A stretch of DNA of 64,000 nt from JAGVWJ01 sp964588555 (GTDB taxonomy: Archaea; Micrarchaeota; Micrarchaeia; Anstonellales; Bilamarchaeaceae): NCBI GenBank assembly GCA_964588555.1, contig CAZPPT010000005.1:35639-99638 (forward strand), in the 5' to 3' direction. Shown here piece by piece: positions 25,949 to 35,441 of the stretch; within the stretch, counting starts at the first letter, position 1, and each line of letters begins with the position of its first letter. The position numbers and the translations under genes were made by a program. The notes below the pieces were generated by a model. That model did no database searches and was not told the origin of the DNA. It worked only from the letters and a program-made list of their open reading frames with translations.

Positions 25949-27303
25949 GGCAATCTCTTCTTTTTCAGAAAATCAAGGTCATTACGGTAAAATTCACGTA
26001 CGTCCTCCATGCCAAGGAGGAGCATGAGCGGCCGTTCAAGGCTTACGCCCCATGCAAGCACCGGGTATATGCCTGCAAGCGGCTTGCTTACTTCCGGCCT
26101 GAAAATTCCCGCGCCGCCAAGCTCAAGCCACTGTTTGCGCGGCTCAAAGAATACTTCGATCTCAAGGCTTGGTTCGGTATAGGGGAAAAAGCTTGGCCGA
26201 AAACGTATTTTTTCAAAACCAAGCTTGCGATAAAATTCCTTAAGGAGCCCAAGGAGATCCCGAAACGTCGCGCCTTCCCATGCAACGATGCCCTCGACCT
26301 GCTGGAATTCTGCCAGGTGCTTGTAATCTGTTGCCTCGTTTCTGAAAACCCGCCCGATGGCAAAATATTTTTTTGGCTCATTTTTTCCCGTGAGCCGTTC
26401 AAGGTACTGTGCGCTGAGCGCCGTGGTGTGTGTCCGCAACACGAGGCGCTTTGCCTCGGCTTCCTGCCATGAATATTTCCAGCCTGCCTCGTGCGCCTTT
26501 TTGACGCGCTCAACAAGCTTTTTGTCCGGCGGCAGCCCCGTTTCTCCCTCAAGGTAAAACGTATCCGCAAGTTCACGCGCAGGGTGGTCCTGTGGCTGGA
26601 AGAGCGCATCAAAATTCCAAAACGAACTTTGGATGATGCTTCCCTCCATCTCCTCAAAGCCAAGTTCCGCAAATATCTGCTTTATCCGTGCGCTGATGAC
26701 GCTTAGCGGGTGGCGGATGCCGATATCCGCCATCTTGCTTGGCGTCTGTAAGTCGTATTCTGCCCCATGCAGTTCCTTTCCTGTGTATTCTATATATGTG
26801 GTCTTTTCACGGCTCTTCTCAATGAGCTTGCGCCTTTGGAGCTCCTCGCGTAATTCGCCCTTAATTTGTTCTCCCCTTTCAAGGAGCATGTATGCCTCAA
26901 TGTATTTTTGGTTCTCTCTTTTGATTTGCTCTTCGTCCTTGAGCGGGATTAATGTGCCTTCTTTGATGTCGATATATCCCTTTACTTTTGCCCAGCGCAA
27001 GCCGATGCCCTTTTCAGAATCGCTAAGTTCCCCTATCCGTGCGCTTGCCTGGGCCTTTTGATATACTGCATACTCAGGCATTTTTCCACCGAAATAATAG
27101 CCCCTAAACTCTTCAGTTGCCGTTACTATTTCGCGCTCGTCCGCAAGTTCCACCGTTACGTACCCATTTTCCTTAAGCCATTCGATTGCGCGGCGTACCG
27201 AGTCCGCATTAAGTTTGGTGCCCTCGGCAACCTGGTTAAATGTTGTTTTAACCCCTCGCCGTGCCGAGAGAAACGCAACGATTTCTTCCGATCCCTTATA
27301 CAT
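25942..27303 (-). CDS. pheS: Phenylalanyl-tRNA synthetase alpha subunit
   Basis: PheS holds the active site that joins Phe to tRNA-Phe. The 453 residues start with archaeal DNA-binding-like helical domains (TFNQVAEGTKLNADSVRRAI, about 21-40), then class II synthetase motifs: motif 1 region IGIRHPL, motif 2 FRNEATDYKHLAEF at about 322-335 and motif 3 GVSLERPLMLLLGM at about 421-434. The length is normal for archaea. Unusually, it lies inside a tightly overlapping group of surface-protein genes and 15 kb away from pheT. Confidence 0.97.
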   Translation of the reverse strand: MYKGSEEIVAFLSARRGVKTTFNQVAEGTKLNADSVRRAIEWLKENGYVTVELADEREIVTATEEFRGYYFGGKMPEYAVYQKAQASARIGELSDSEKGIGLRWAKVKGYIDIKEGTLIPLKDEEQIKRENQKYIEAYMLLERGEQIKGELREELQRRKLIEKSREKTTYIEYTGKELHGAEYDLQTPSKMADIGIRHPLSVISARIKQIFAELGFEEMEGSIIQSSFWNFDALFQPQDHPARELADTFYLEGETGLPPDKKLVERVKKAHEAGWKYSWQEAEAKRLVLRTHTTALSAQYLERLTGKNEPKKYFAIGRVFRNEATDYKHLAEFQQVEGIVAWEGATFRDLLGLLKEFYRKLGFEKIRFRPSFFPYTEPSLEIEVFFEPRKQWLELGGAGIFRPEVSKPLAGIYPVLAWGVSLERPLMLLLGMEDVREFYRNDLDFLKKKRLPC

Positions 27304-27309
27304 ATCCGA

Positions 27310-28128
27310 TCATTTTTTGTATTGTATTTTTGTGATGTATATATAGCCACCTACTAATATAATAACAAGGACGATTGCCGCAATGCCATGTTCCCCAAAT
27401 ACGATCCGTTCAAGGCTTTTTATAAATTCCGAGAAGAAATCCGTCACTTCCTTTCCAAGCTGCTCCTCAACCTGGAACATAAGCGAGAACCGTATCAATA
27501 TCGTATTGGTCCATACGAGTTCGTTAAGGCGCTGTGGCAATTGTCCTGTCGCCCCTTCGGGAAGCGGGTTGAGTTCGGTTACAAGGTTGTTTCGAGGAAG
27601 CAGTATCCGAAGCACCACTTCCCGGTCGATGATGATGTCCCCTGCTTCGGTGTTCGTAAAAAGAAGCGCCCGCGGGTTGATCGTGTATGTGATGGTACGC
27701 GGCTTCTCACGCGTTATGAAAAACAGGCCCGTGCCCGCCATCCGTTCGCCCTTTGTATTATATTGCGGGAGCGCCTTATATTCGATGATAAGTACGCCCC
27801 TACAGCTCCGTGCAAATGCGTTGCAGTCGCGCTGCGGCTGCGGCTTGAGCCTGAAATCCTGGATGTCGACGGTTGTTGCATCCACGTGGAGCCGTACGTC
27901 CTTAAGCTGCGTTGCGTTTGCCCAGAATGCAAGGTTGTTGTTGTATAGGCCGCTTGTGTAAAGTGAGCTTGAAAGGTCGCCAGTAACAAGAAAACTGATC
28001 CGTTCCTGGACGCGCGCACCGCCGTTTTCATCTATTTCGTCAATGGTGATCTCCGCCTTCTCAAGGCGAAAATCAGCAAAAAATAGGCCTATGAGTAGAA
28101 GAATGCCTATTGCAAGTTTGCCCCTCAT
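27310..28128 (-). CDS. Membrane-anchored surface protein, DUF2207-like
   Basis: The 272-residue protein has a signal peptide (LAIGILLLIGLFFADF), an external beta-rich region with two Cys (DCNAFARSC, probably disulfide-bonded), and a C-terminal membrane helix (AAIVLVIILVGGYIYI) followed by Lys-rich KIQYKK. The N-terminal strand pattern (KAEITIDEIDENGGARVQERI) resembles the DUF2207 start. It begins the run that includes pheS six bases downstream. The role is unknown; its setting suggests a shared cell-surface function. Confidence 0.65.
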   Translation of the reverse strand: MRGKLAIGILLLIGLFFADFRLEKAEITIDEIDENGGARVQERISFLVTGDLSSSLYTSGLYNNNLAFWANATQLKDVRLHVDATTVDIQDFRLKPQPQRDCNAFARSCRGVLIIEYKALPQYNTKGERMAGTGLFFITREKPRTITYTINPRALLFTNTEAGDIIIDREVVLRILLPRNNLVTELNPLPEGATGQLPQRLNELVWTNTILIRFSLMFQVEEQLGKEVTDFFSEFIKSLERIVFGEHGIAAIVLVIILVGGYIYITKIQYKK

Positions 28129-28205
28129 AAAAAAGTAACACTCTACGTAAATAAAAGCTTATTGGCAGTCGTACTTTATTTAAAATATGCCTTTCTTATC
28201 TACGC

Positions 28206-29660
28206 ATGCGCACCGCCATCGTTTTGCTTTTGTTGGTCCTTTTTCTTTTCGGATGCACTAATCCAGGCAGTTCAACCGCGCAAGAGCAGGAAATCCGTGC
28301 AGAACCGGGGACTGATCTTTCCTATCCTACTCGGGAAACGCCGCCTGAAGACTCAGAACTAAAGACCACTCTTGCAGCGCTTGAAAACGAGCTTACTATG
28401 GCGCTCCAGGCTGGAGGGGACATTGCGCCAGGCCGCTATACTTTAATTAGCACACGCCTTTCCGAGCTTGAAGCGCGGGGCGCACTAAAAGAGGAGGTTG
28501 CGCGCATCCGTGCATTGCTTTCGAAGCTCCGAATGGGTGGTCAGGGGCAAAACACCGGCGTACTTTCCGACCTTGGGGAAAATCAGGCGACTGTTCCAGA
28601 AGCGCGCCCTGGTTTTGACATATTAACTAAAACAGAACGTGATAGCCTGCCGGAATGCACCGATACGCTCCTTACTGTCCCGCCGGTTGCGCTTAATTCC
28701 ATAACAAACATCGAACCAATCGGAAATGCCAACCCCCCGGAGCATACGCTTGCAAGCATAAGTACGGATACTTATGTCTCCGTTGAGCGCGGTTCACAAA
28801 CGCCGCTTGTCGCACCCGGCGACCTATGGATCATAGGTATCCAGCCTCGGTATGGCGTTACGGATGATCCGGAGGATCACGTGATCCGGTATGCATTCTG
28901 CAAGGACGTCTATGGCGTGGTGGACCATGTAAAAAGCTTTTCAAAGGAGATCGAGGCCATTGTTGATGGGTATGCCTGTTCCGCTTCAAACGCAAAGCCC
29001 GGAGATAATAAGTGCCCCATCCTTCTTTTGGAACCGCTAAAAGCGGGGACTCCGTTTGGCACGGTTGGCGGCAAGCAGGGAAATTTCAATTTCGGGACCT
29101 GGGACCTGCGCGTTAACCATTCATTTATTAGCCCATGGCGGCACGGGTGGCTTACACGTCACGCAGCCTGCCCGTTTGACTATTATTCAGCTGACCTCCG
29201 ATCTCAGCTTATGGCTAAGATACAACGGGGCGGCGCAGATAAGTGCGGCACGGTACTTTACGATTTGCCGGGCACAGCACAAGGGGATTGGTTTATTGGC
29301 AATGCCTCGCCTACACGCCCGGCAGATTGGGGAAAGCTTTTGTTTTTGGGTTATGACAACGACCTTCCCGACCAACTTGTCATTTCAACAAGCGGCATTT
29401 TCGTACCTGAGCCGACAAAATGGTTTATTACGCCTCAAACAAATGGTTTAGTCAATCGGGAATTCAAACATGTCAAAGATGCGCGTCTCTATTGCTATGA
29501 AAGCGAAGCGGATGGGTTTGATGCGTATGAAAAAGGCGTCCGGGGCGGCCGGATTCTTATCCAGTTGGTAAATGCCACTGAGCTTAAGATTGAACATCAG
29601 AGTGGAACCTGTGGTACTGGCGGCCTGAGCTTTACTAACCCGACCACGTATATTCGGTAA
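28206..29660 (+). CDS. Large predicted lipoprotein, unknown function
   Basis: The ATG at 28206 follows TTTATTTAAAATATG by about 26 bases. A lipobox signal (LLLVLFLFGC) anchors a 484-residue extracellular protein. After a Ser/Gln-rich linker, residues 60-120 are helical. The rest looks like a beta-rich globular domain with scattered Cys (CTD, CKD, YAC, KCPI, HAACPF, KCGT, YCY, TCGT) that may form disulfides, and many aromatic residues. I recognise no family. Confidence 0.75.
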   Translation: MRTAIVLLLLVLFLFGCTNPGSSTAQEQEIRAEPGTDLSYPTRETPPEDSELKTTLAALENELTMALQAGGDIAPGRYTLISTRLSELEARGALKEEVARIRALLSKLRMGGQGQNTGVLSDLGENQATVPEARPGFDILTKTERDSLPECTDTLLTVPPVALNSITNIEPIGNANPPEHTLASISTDTYVSVERGSQTPLVAPGDLWIIGIQPRYGVTDDPEDHVIRYAFCKDVYGVVDHVKSFSKEIEAIVDGYACSASNAKPGDNKCPILLLEPLKAGTPFGTVGGKQGNFNFGTWDLRVNHSFISPWRHGWLTRHAACPFDYYSADLRSQLMAKIQRGGADKCGTVLYDLPGTAQGDWFIGNASPTRPADWGKLLFLGYDNDLPDQLVISTSGIFVPEPTKWFITPQTNGLVNREFKHVKDARLYCYESEADGFDAYEKGVRGGRILIQLVNATELKIEHQSGTCGTGGLSFTNPTTYIR

Positions 29661-29667
29661 CCTTTGA

Positions 29668-31293
29668 CTAATGGGCTACAAATGCAGTTCCGACGTGCAT
29701 CTCCCTTCGAATTCCGTCTGCACTATCTTTTCCTTCTTGCCCAAACGATTCAAGTTTCCCCAGCGCTTTTTGCATAAGGGGCGTTCTTCCTGCATGCGCA
29801 CTTATTACCCAGGCAATTTTTTCCACGATCCCCAATGGTTGTTCCGAATCAAGCAGCCGTTCTGCTACTTCCATATATGCTCCTTTGTTTTTTGCCGCTT
29901 CGTACATGCTCAGTGCCACGAGCGGCTTTGTTTCCGTAAATTGTGACGCGATCTCCTCAGCCATCCCCTTTGCCATATGGCGCGCAGTCCTGACTAAGAG
30001 ATCTTCGGCTTCGCGGTGCGCACCAAGGTGCATGAGGTTTTCTGCGCATGCCACTGCCTTTGCCACTTCTCTTTGCGCTTCATAAAATGATCCTGCATAC
30101 ACTTGTGCTTTCAGGTTACCTGTTTCTGCATATGCGGCATCCGCACATCTTCGTAAAATCGAGCTCCGTATCCGCCTTGTCTTGTCAAGATCAAAGTGTC
30201 GTGTCATGAAGTTTGCATCGAGTGTTCTCATTAAGCGCTCTGCTTCTTTTGCTGCCGCGAACGTCCCCGTCCTTAGCAGTTCGCCTATTCGGGTTAGTTT
30301 TACATACTCATGCGGCACGAGGGCAGCGCGGGCTTCATGCTTACGCCTGATCACTTTTAATACTTCTTCATCCGCCATATTTTCCGTTATTGGTTCTCTG
30401 AACAGTATCTCGCAGTAGCGGGCGTATCGTTCTTTTTTGTCTTTGTCTAAGGAATCAGTAAATCTAATGAGCGCATCTGCCCCGCTTGTAATGAGGATGA
30501 CCCTGCTGATGATATTAAGTTCGTCATCTTCGCGCTTATTTCCAACTTCTATCTCCCTAAGCGGAAGCGCATCCTCCCCGCGCACGGCAAGGAGCGCGTA
30601 AAAATAATATTCCTGGCTGCCAGTCCTTTTCATTTCTTTTGCAAGCGTATCAAGGCACCGCTCTACGCCTTCATTGTCATTAAGCCCCTGGTAAATCCGA
30701 AGCGCATGGTAGAACCGGATCGGCCAACTCATGCCCCATCCAATCATTGAAACGTGTGCCCGTATCATGGTGCGCACATCGTCTTTAGTTCGAACTGCAA
30801 AATAGGTGCGTGCGTCTTCCATTTTTTTCCCATCACTTTTCCTTTCCTGCGGTTTTTCACTTAGTACATCTGCAAAGTATCGTGCTCCTTCCTGGTTTGT
30901 ATCAGCAATAACAAGTGCTGCATAATACATTCCCTTATGGTCGTGCTCAAGTAGTTTTTCAAGCGCTGCATGCATCAGGTCCGGCCTTTCATTTGTAGCA
31001 TGAATAGATGCTGCCGCATGGAGCGCTTCAGGGCTTTTTTTCTTTTCAAGCCGTTCTGCAAGTTCCCTTGCTTCCTTATCCAATCCACTTCTTAAAAGAA
31101 TGTCTGCCGCACGCTTATAGAGCCCGTTTTGCTCCATAGTCTTTGCGTGTTCAATCGCAGTTATTTTTGCTTGCATTTTTGCCGCTTCTGCTTCATCCCC
31201 TGCGGCCCTGAAGGAAGCTAGTGCGCGCTTGTGATCCCCATTTTGCGCGAGTTGTTGTGCACGTCTCCTTCCAAACTCAAGTATGCATGCCAT
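29668..31293 (-). CDS. Alpha-helical repeat (TPR-like) protein
   Basis: The 541 residues are almost entirely helix pairs of TPR/solenoid type, for example NGDHKRALASFRAAGDEAEAA at about 17-37 and GDAD/ARELAERLEKK-like blocks later. No signal peptide, membrane helix or catalytic motif is seen. It begins nine bases after a 39-residue small gene with a strong ribosome site, and the two are probably co-transcribed. Such solenoids often build scaffolds; the partner is unknown. Confidence 0.75.
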   Translation of the reverse strand: MACILEFGRRRAQQLAQNGDHKRALASFRAAGDEAEAAKMQAKITAIEHAKTMEQNGLYKRAADILLRSGLDKEARELAERLEKKKSPEALHAAASIHATNERPDLMHAALEKLLEHDHKGMYYAALVIADTNQEGARYFADVLSEKPQERKSDGKKMEDARTYFAVRTKDDVRTMIRAHVSMIGWGMSWPIRFYHALRIYQGLNDNEGVERCLDTLAKEMKRTGSQEYYFYALLAVRGEDALPLREIEVGNKREDDELNIISRVILITSGADALIRFTDSLDKDKKERYARYCEILFREPITENMADEEVLKVIRRKHEARAALVPHEYVKLTRIGELLRTGTFAAAKEAERLMRTLDANFMTRHFDLDKTRRIRSSILRRCADAAYAETGNLKAQVYAGSFYEAQREVAKAVACAENLMHLGAHREAEDLLVRTARHMAKGMAEEIASQFTETKPLVALSMYEAAKNKGAYMEVAERLLDSEQPLGIVEKIAWVISAHAGRTPLMQKALGKLESFGQEGKDSADGIRREMHVGTAFVAH

Positions 31294-31302
31294 GCCCTAA
31301 CC

Positions 31303-31422
31303 TTATGCGACATGATATGTTTCCTGTTCCTTGTGTGGCGGCAACTCTCCCTCAGCCAATATCTCACGTGAAACGACTGATACAAGAAGCAATGTCGGTA
31401 GTGGTATTTTTGTCATTTTCAT
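31303..31422 (-). CDS. 39-residue small protein upstream of the helical-repeat gene
   Basis: The ATG at 31422 follows a near-perfect ribosome site (AGGTGA, spacing five) and a TATA-like ATAAATTATAAC. The peptide has a hydrophobic segment (IPLPTLLLVSVV) near the N-terminus and an acidic/His tail ending YHVA. The strong ribosome site is unusual here, where many genes are leaderless. It may be a small secreted or membrane-linked peptide, or a leader that tunes the downstream gene. Confidence 0.5.
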   Translation of the reverse strand: MKMTKIPLPTLLLVSVVSREILAEGELPPHKEQETYHVA

Positions 31423-31474
31423 TAATTCACCTAACAGTTATAATTTATGGTTCAAAAGGTTTATAAAGAGATGC

Positions 31475-32503
31475 TCAGCCGGGTCTGATCCGAAGGATGC
31501 GGTCGTCATCTGGGCGCGGGAATCCCCGCCCATCTCGATTGCTTGTGCTGATATAAAGATAGCCGTCAGGCCCAGTAACGACATCGCGTATCCTGCCGTA
31601 ACCAGCAAGAAATATTTCGCTAGAAACCACATTTCCGTCAATCCCAAGCCCTATTTTTCGCACATGCGAGCCGCGCAATCCTGCAACGTACAAGTTGTTA
31701 TTGTGAAATGCGATCCCCGAAGGTGCATGCGTATAATTAAAACACATGAGCGCGTGATTGTTTCGTGCATTGCATTCCTCATGCGGCCAGCCGTAGTTTT
31801 TTCCTTTTTTAATTATATTAATTTCATCGTTGCCTACCTGGCCATGCTCGCTTTCATATAACGTACCTGTAAGCGGATTCCAGGCCAACCCTTGGGGATT
31901 TCGGTGCCCATATGTGTAGATGGGTGAATTAAATGGGTTGTCCGCAGGTATTTCGCCCGCGTCAGTAACTCGTAGTATCTTTCCAGCAAGGCCATTTACA
32001 TCCTGCGCACTTTCCCTAATCTGTGCATCCCCCGTTGTAATATATAAAAGTCCCTCAGGCCCGAATTTTATACGTCCGCCGTTATGGTTTTGTGCGCCGG
32101 GTATCTTGTCAATGATGACCCGTTCTTCAGTGAGCGTGTTTGCGGTTAATCGCGCACGGACAACTTTGTTATATAACTCGCCCGTTTCGATCCGATATGT
32201 GTAATAGAGGTATACAAAATTATTCTCTTCAAACTCAGGGTGTACCGCAAGCCCCAAGAACCCCCCTTCGGCAGTGCTTGTGCTTGGGACTGTGCCGATC
32301 CTTTCAACAGTCCCGTTTTGCAGCACATTTATTGTCCCCCTCCTTTCAGTAAAAATGAGTGAGCCGTCAGGAAGAAAGTCCATGCTCCATGGCACGTCAA
32401 GGTTCGTTGCGACTATTTCCACCTCGCTTTGCCTGCTTGATTCCCCCGTGCATCCCATAACAAAAATGAGTATGAAAATGCTTGCTATATTCGTAAACCT
32501 CAT
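31475..32503 (-). CDS. Lipoprotein PQQ-dependent sugar dehydrogenase-like protein (Asd/YliI type)
   Basis: The 342-residue protein has a lipobox (FVMGC) and a six-bladed propeller of the glucose/sorbosone dehydrogenase family: NLDVPWSMDFLPDG near residue 34, GAQNHNGGRIKFGPEGLLYI at about 135-154 (the His is the expected active base), YGHRNPQGLAWNP at about 197-209 and NYGWPHE at about 240. These enzymes oxidise aldose sugars outside the cell using PQQ. Whether PQQ is made or taken up here cannot be seen. Confidence 0.9.
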   Translation of the reverse strand: MRFTNIASIFILIFVMGCTGESSRQSEVEIVATNLDVPWSMDFLPDGSLIFTERRGTINVLQNGTVERIGTVPSTSTAEGGFLGLAVHPEFEENNFVYLYYTYRIETGELYNKVVRARLTANTLTEERVIIDKIPGAQNHNGGRIKFGPEGLLYITTGDAQIRESAQDVNGLAGKILRVTDAGEIPADNPFNSPIYTYGHRNPQGLAWNPLTGTLYESEHGQVGNDEINIIKKGKNYGWPHEECNARNNHALMCFNYTHAPSGIAFHNNNLYVAGLRGSHVRKIGLGIDGNVVSSEIFLAGYGRIRDVVTGPDGYLYISTSNRDGRGFPRPDDDRILRIRPG

Positions 32504-32659
32504 TTTATAATCTACCCAGCTTGCTTATTTATTATTTCCTACTATTGAATTTTCTTTCTTTATTTATGTGCAAACTCCCGAATTTATGTGCAGAAGAGAG
32601 TTTATGTGCAACGCCAACCCTATCAAAAGCTATTTAAATAAATTTTTCCCAAGTACGTC
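32504..32659. promoter_or_regulatory. Divergent promoter region with TATA box for the ATPase-like gene
   Basis: CTATTTAAATAAAT at 32629-32642 is centred about 25 bases before the ATG at 32660 and suggests a leaderless transcript. The rest of the spacer is A/T-rich with no other signal. Confidence 0.4.
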
Positions 32660-34525
32660 ATGGCCATATCCCCAAAATCACTTATCTTATCCAGGTTACG
32701 TGATCCTGCATTATATGGGCTCCTCATCCTTATCGCGCTTCTCTTTTACGGCGAGCGGCAGGCAGACGCATCGCTTACGCTTGTCTTTCTTGCCGCGTAC
32801 CTTATAGTCCAGGTTCTTGTAGAGGTTCTTTTTAGCGTATACACCCGCAACACCGCCGCTCAATCTGCGCCTTCGTTCGTCACTTTATTTGAACGGTATG
32901 TGCTCGTCTTCTTTGCGCTTGTATGCGCCCTTACCTTCATTGCCGGTTTTGTAGTCCTTAAACGGCCGCTTATTGATACGGCCATCTTTAGCAGTATGCT
33001 CTTTGCCCTTGCCGTGCCAAAAAATATCTCGTTTGCCGCCCGTCTTTTTACCATGGTAGCCCGCCGTCAGTTTTCGCCGGAAGAATCCATACGACTTGCC
33101 GCTACCGAAACGGTCATAATCAACAGTAATGAGCTTACTGAGAAATCCCTTAGCCTGCAGGATATCGTTACGGATGGACGGGTTTACCACATCACCGACT
33201 TTCCAACGGATACGAAAATTGCAAACCTGATCGTGCTTTCATCCGGTGCCGATGCAAGCTCGCTTGTAAGCGATATTGCGCAGCTCAAAAAGGAGTGCCC
33301 GCAGGTCGCAAAGCCTGAAAATAAGAACGAGATGCATTTTTCATTTTATTCATATGATGGCAAGAACATGGCCCTTCTTGAAGGGGATCCGGGTGCAGTC
33401 CTTGAGCGATGCGACTTCATCGAAGAGGAAGCAAAAGTCAAGCGCCTCAGTTTTGGCGCAAAGAAAAACCTTATGCGTATGATTCAGGACTTTGTCCGGG
33501 AAGACCGCCATGCTCGCGCGCTTGCCTATAAGGCATATGGCGGCAAGAAGCTTGAAAATCCAAGTGAAGAATTTGTTTTTGTGGGGTTTCTCCTTTACGA
33601 ATACGCGCCGAAAAAGGAGCTTGCGGGCCTCATCACGCTTCTTCGTACGCTTAATATGCGCACCATAATCTTATCATCCAAGCCGCTTGCACAACTTGAC
33701 CATATTGCAACTGAGCTTGGGCTCTTGCGTGAAGGGGCACACGCCCTTGCATGGGATGCGTCAATGCGGGACGGTGACCTCCTTGACCAGCTGTCCGCAT
33801 CTTCGGTCATTGGAAAAAGCACCCCCCAGACTGAAAAACGGCTCCTTGCCCTTTTTGGAAAAAATGTCCATGTGCTTAAGGACATGGCTGGTTTCGAGTC
33901 GTTTATGGCCGCGCTTGAGGGCGGTAAACAGTACCTTTCAAACATCGCCTCCTTTGCGCGGGCACAGCTTATCTTTTCCCTTTCGCTTCTTTTTCTTATG
34001 GTTGGTTCGTTCCTTTACCCGGTGAATTTTCCATTTCTCAGCTTTAATTCTATGCTATTCTTATCGCTTGTGCTTTTTTCATTTCCTTACTACCTTATCG
34101 CGTTTGAAAAATCAAAACCCCTCCCCGCGCGCATCCTGCCAAAACGGCTTTTGTTCAATAAGGTTCCGCTCATCTCGCTTTTGACCGCACTTGCAATCGT
34201 GCTTCTTGCGATGTACTCATTCTCCTCGTTCAAAAGCGCCGAGGCGCCAACCGCCGTGTTCCTTACATTTATCGGGCTCCATGCATTTACCCTGCTTTCT
34301 ACGCGCTCGCTTAACAGCTCCTTTATTTCAAGCATCAGTTCACGTTCCGCACTGCTGCCATTTCTTCTATTCATTGTCGTCTTTGCGCTGTTTGCGCTTG
34401 TGCCCGCCGTCGGATCGTATTTTGACCTCATTGCCCTGAGGACGCCCGCCATCCTATTTATCATTCTTATTGCCATGGGGATACTTATTGTAGAAGAAGT
34501 ACGAAAACTGATAATAAAGATATAA
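32660..34525 (+). CDS. Catalytically inactive P-type ATPase homologue
   Basis: The 621 residues follow a P-type (P2-like) cation pump layout: helices at about 18-60 and 70-125 with AVPKNIS at 117-123 where pumps have AVPEGLP, then a cytoplasmic domain, then helices after about 425. Yet every catalytic element is altered. The phosphorylation loop (DKTGT in pumps) reads VIINSNELTEK at about 150-160, no Asp is left, the TGD region reads LSSKP, and GDGxND is absent. No actuator domain with TGES fits between helices 2 and 3. Pump-like remnants include LLEGDPGAVLERC and ALEGGKQYLSNIASFARAQL. It is probably a pseudoenzyme with a structural or regulatory role. The reading frame is intact, so it is under selection. 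Confidence 0.75.
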   Translation: MAISPKSLILSRLRDPALYGLLILIALLFYGERQADASLTLVFLAAYLIVQVLVEVLFSVYTRNTAAQSAPSFVTLFERYVLVFFALVCALTFIAGFVVLKRPLIDTAIFSSMLFALAVPKNISFAARLFTMVARRQFSPEESIRLAATETVIINSNELTEKSLSLQDIVTDGRVYHITDFPTDTKIANLIVLSSGADASSLVSDIAQLKKECPQVAKPENKNEMHFSFYSYDGKNMALLEGDPGAVLERCDFIEEEAKVKRLSFGAKKNLMRMIQDFVREDRHARALAYKAYGGKKLENPSEEFVFVGFLLYEYAPKKELAGLITLLRTLNMRTIILSSKPLAQLDHIATELGLLREGAHALAWDASMRDGDLLDQLSASSVIGKSTPQTEKRLLALFGKNVHVLKDMAGFESFMAALEGGKQYLSNIASFARAQLIFSLSLLFLMVGSFLYPVNFPFLSFNSMLFLSLVLFSFPYYLIAFEKSKPLPARILPKRLLFNKVPLISLLTALAIVLLAMYSFSSFKSAEAPTAVFLTFIGLHAFTLLSTRSLNSSFISSISSRSALLPFLLFIVVFALFALVPAVGSYFDLIALRTPAILFIILIAMGILIVEEVRKLIIKI

Positions 34526-35359
34526 TTATCTCATATTAACGATGTCTCCCATGTCCCTAAGGCTCGCCCCCTGCAATTCGGTGCTATAGCTATTCAACTC
34601 GCTCCATAAGGGGCTTGCACGCCGCGTCGCAAGCGCAATCTCATAATAACGCGCAGCTTCATCGTATTCATCTTGTCCTTGCGGCGCCAGCTGGTTGCGG
34701 ATTGCCTGTTCGGTTATCGCATTTATTGTACGCAGTACGAACCGTGCCGCCTTGAGCGGCGCAATATATAGGAGATATGTCGTCATGGACAAGGCGCACC
34801 CAATCGTAAGCGCGCTTTCCATGTTACCATTAAACTTGAACATGTGCATGCTCGCAACTGCCAATCCTCCAATCAGCACCCACGGCTTTATTATTTTTTC
34901 AAGCCCTTGGGTGAGAATAGAATACGTTATTCCCTCAAGCCTTTTGAGCATAAATAGTTTTGGGGCAGCTATCGGCGGAACCAGTCTTGGAAGCCCCGTA
35001 TGTCCGAGGACATCCTTTATCTTTGCTGAGCGTGAAAACCGTTTTTCTATCCTTGTTTTTGTGTTTTCCCCTATTGTAATCCTTTCTTCCTTGGGCGACA
35101 TAAACGGATTGTCGGTATCAAGTGCGACTTTTTTGGGATAAATCACATCACCGTCATATTCGATTCGTATGGTTTCCGGAAGGATCAGGTTTTCGCAATC
35201 TGACCTGAATCTCCGGAACGTCTCTTCAGTAATCTCATCCCAATACCTTCTTTTGATAAATACTTCAGTTAGGAGCCGTCTGCCCGAATAGGTACTTTTA
35301 AAATGGCCTCGATCCCCCTGCGTGCGCCATCTTATTAGTGCTGTTCGTAGCTTTGTCAT
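34526..35359 (-). CDS. Unknown protein with two membrane helices
   Basis: The 277-residue product starts with a basic soluble part (about 1-155), then two probable membrane helices (PWVLIGGLAVASMHMF and ALTIGCALSMTTYLLYI, about 163-205), then a helical tail. An LPRLVPPIAAPKLF segment precedes the helices. No family is recognised. Its stop meets the stop of the inactive ATPase gene with no spacer. Confidence 0.65.
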   Translation of the reverse strand: MTKLRTALIRWRTQGDRGHFKSTYSGRRLLTEVFIKRRYWDEITEETFRRFRSDCENLILPETIRIEYDGDVIYPKKVALDTDNPFMSPKEERITIGENTKTRIEKRFSRSAKIKDVLGHTGLPRLVPPIAAPKLFMLKRLEGITYSILTQGLEKIIKPWVLIGGLAVASMHMFKFNGNMESALTIGCALSMTTYLLYIAPLKAARFVLRTINAITEQAIRNQLAPQGQDEYDEAARYYEIALATRRASPLWSELNSYSTELQGASLRDMGDIVNMR

Positions 35360-35412
35360 GTTATATTATATGTATAAAAGAGTATTTAAATGGGTCACCC
35401 TGGGAGATAAAT

Positions 35413-35441
35413 AAAAAATGGGGTCACGAGGATCCGTCCTC
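35413..35441 (-). terminator. Terminator-like hairpin plus T run (minus strand)
   Basis: On the minus strand GAGGA-CGGA-TCCTC forms a stem (35428-35441), flanked by GGG and CCC bases that extend it, and is followed by CATTTTTTATTTAT. Bacterial-style terminators are uncommon in archaea, so the T run alone may be what acts. Confidence 0.45.
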
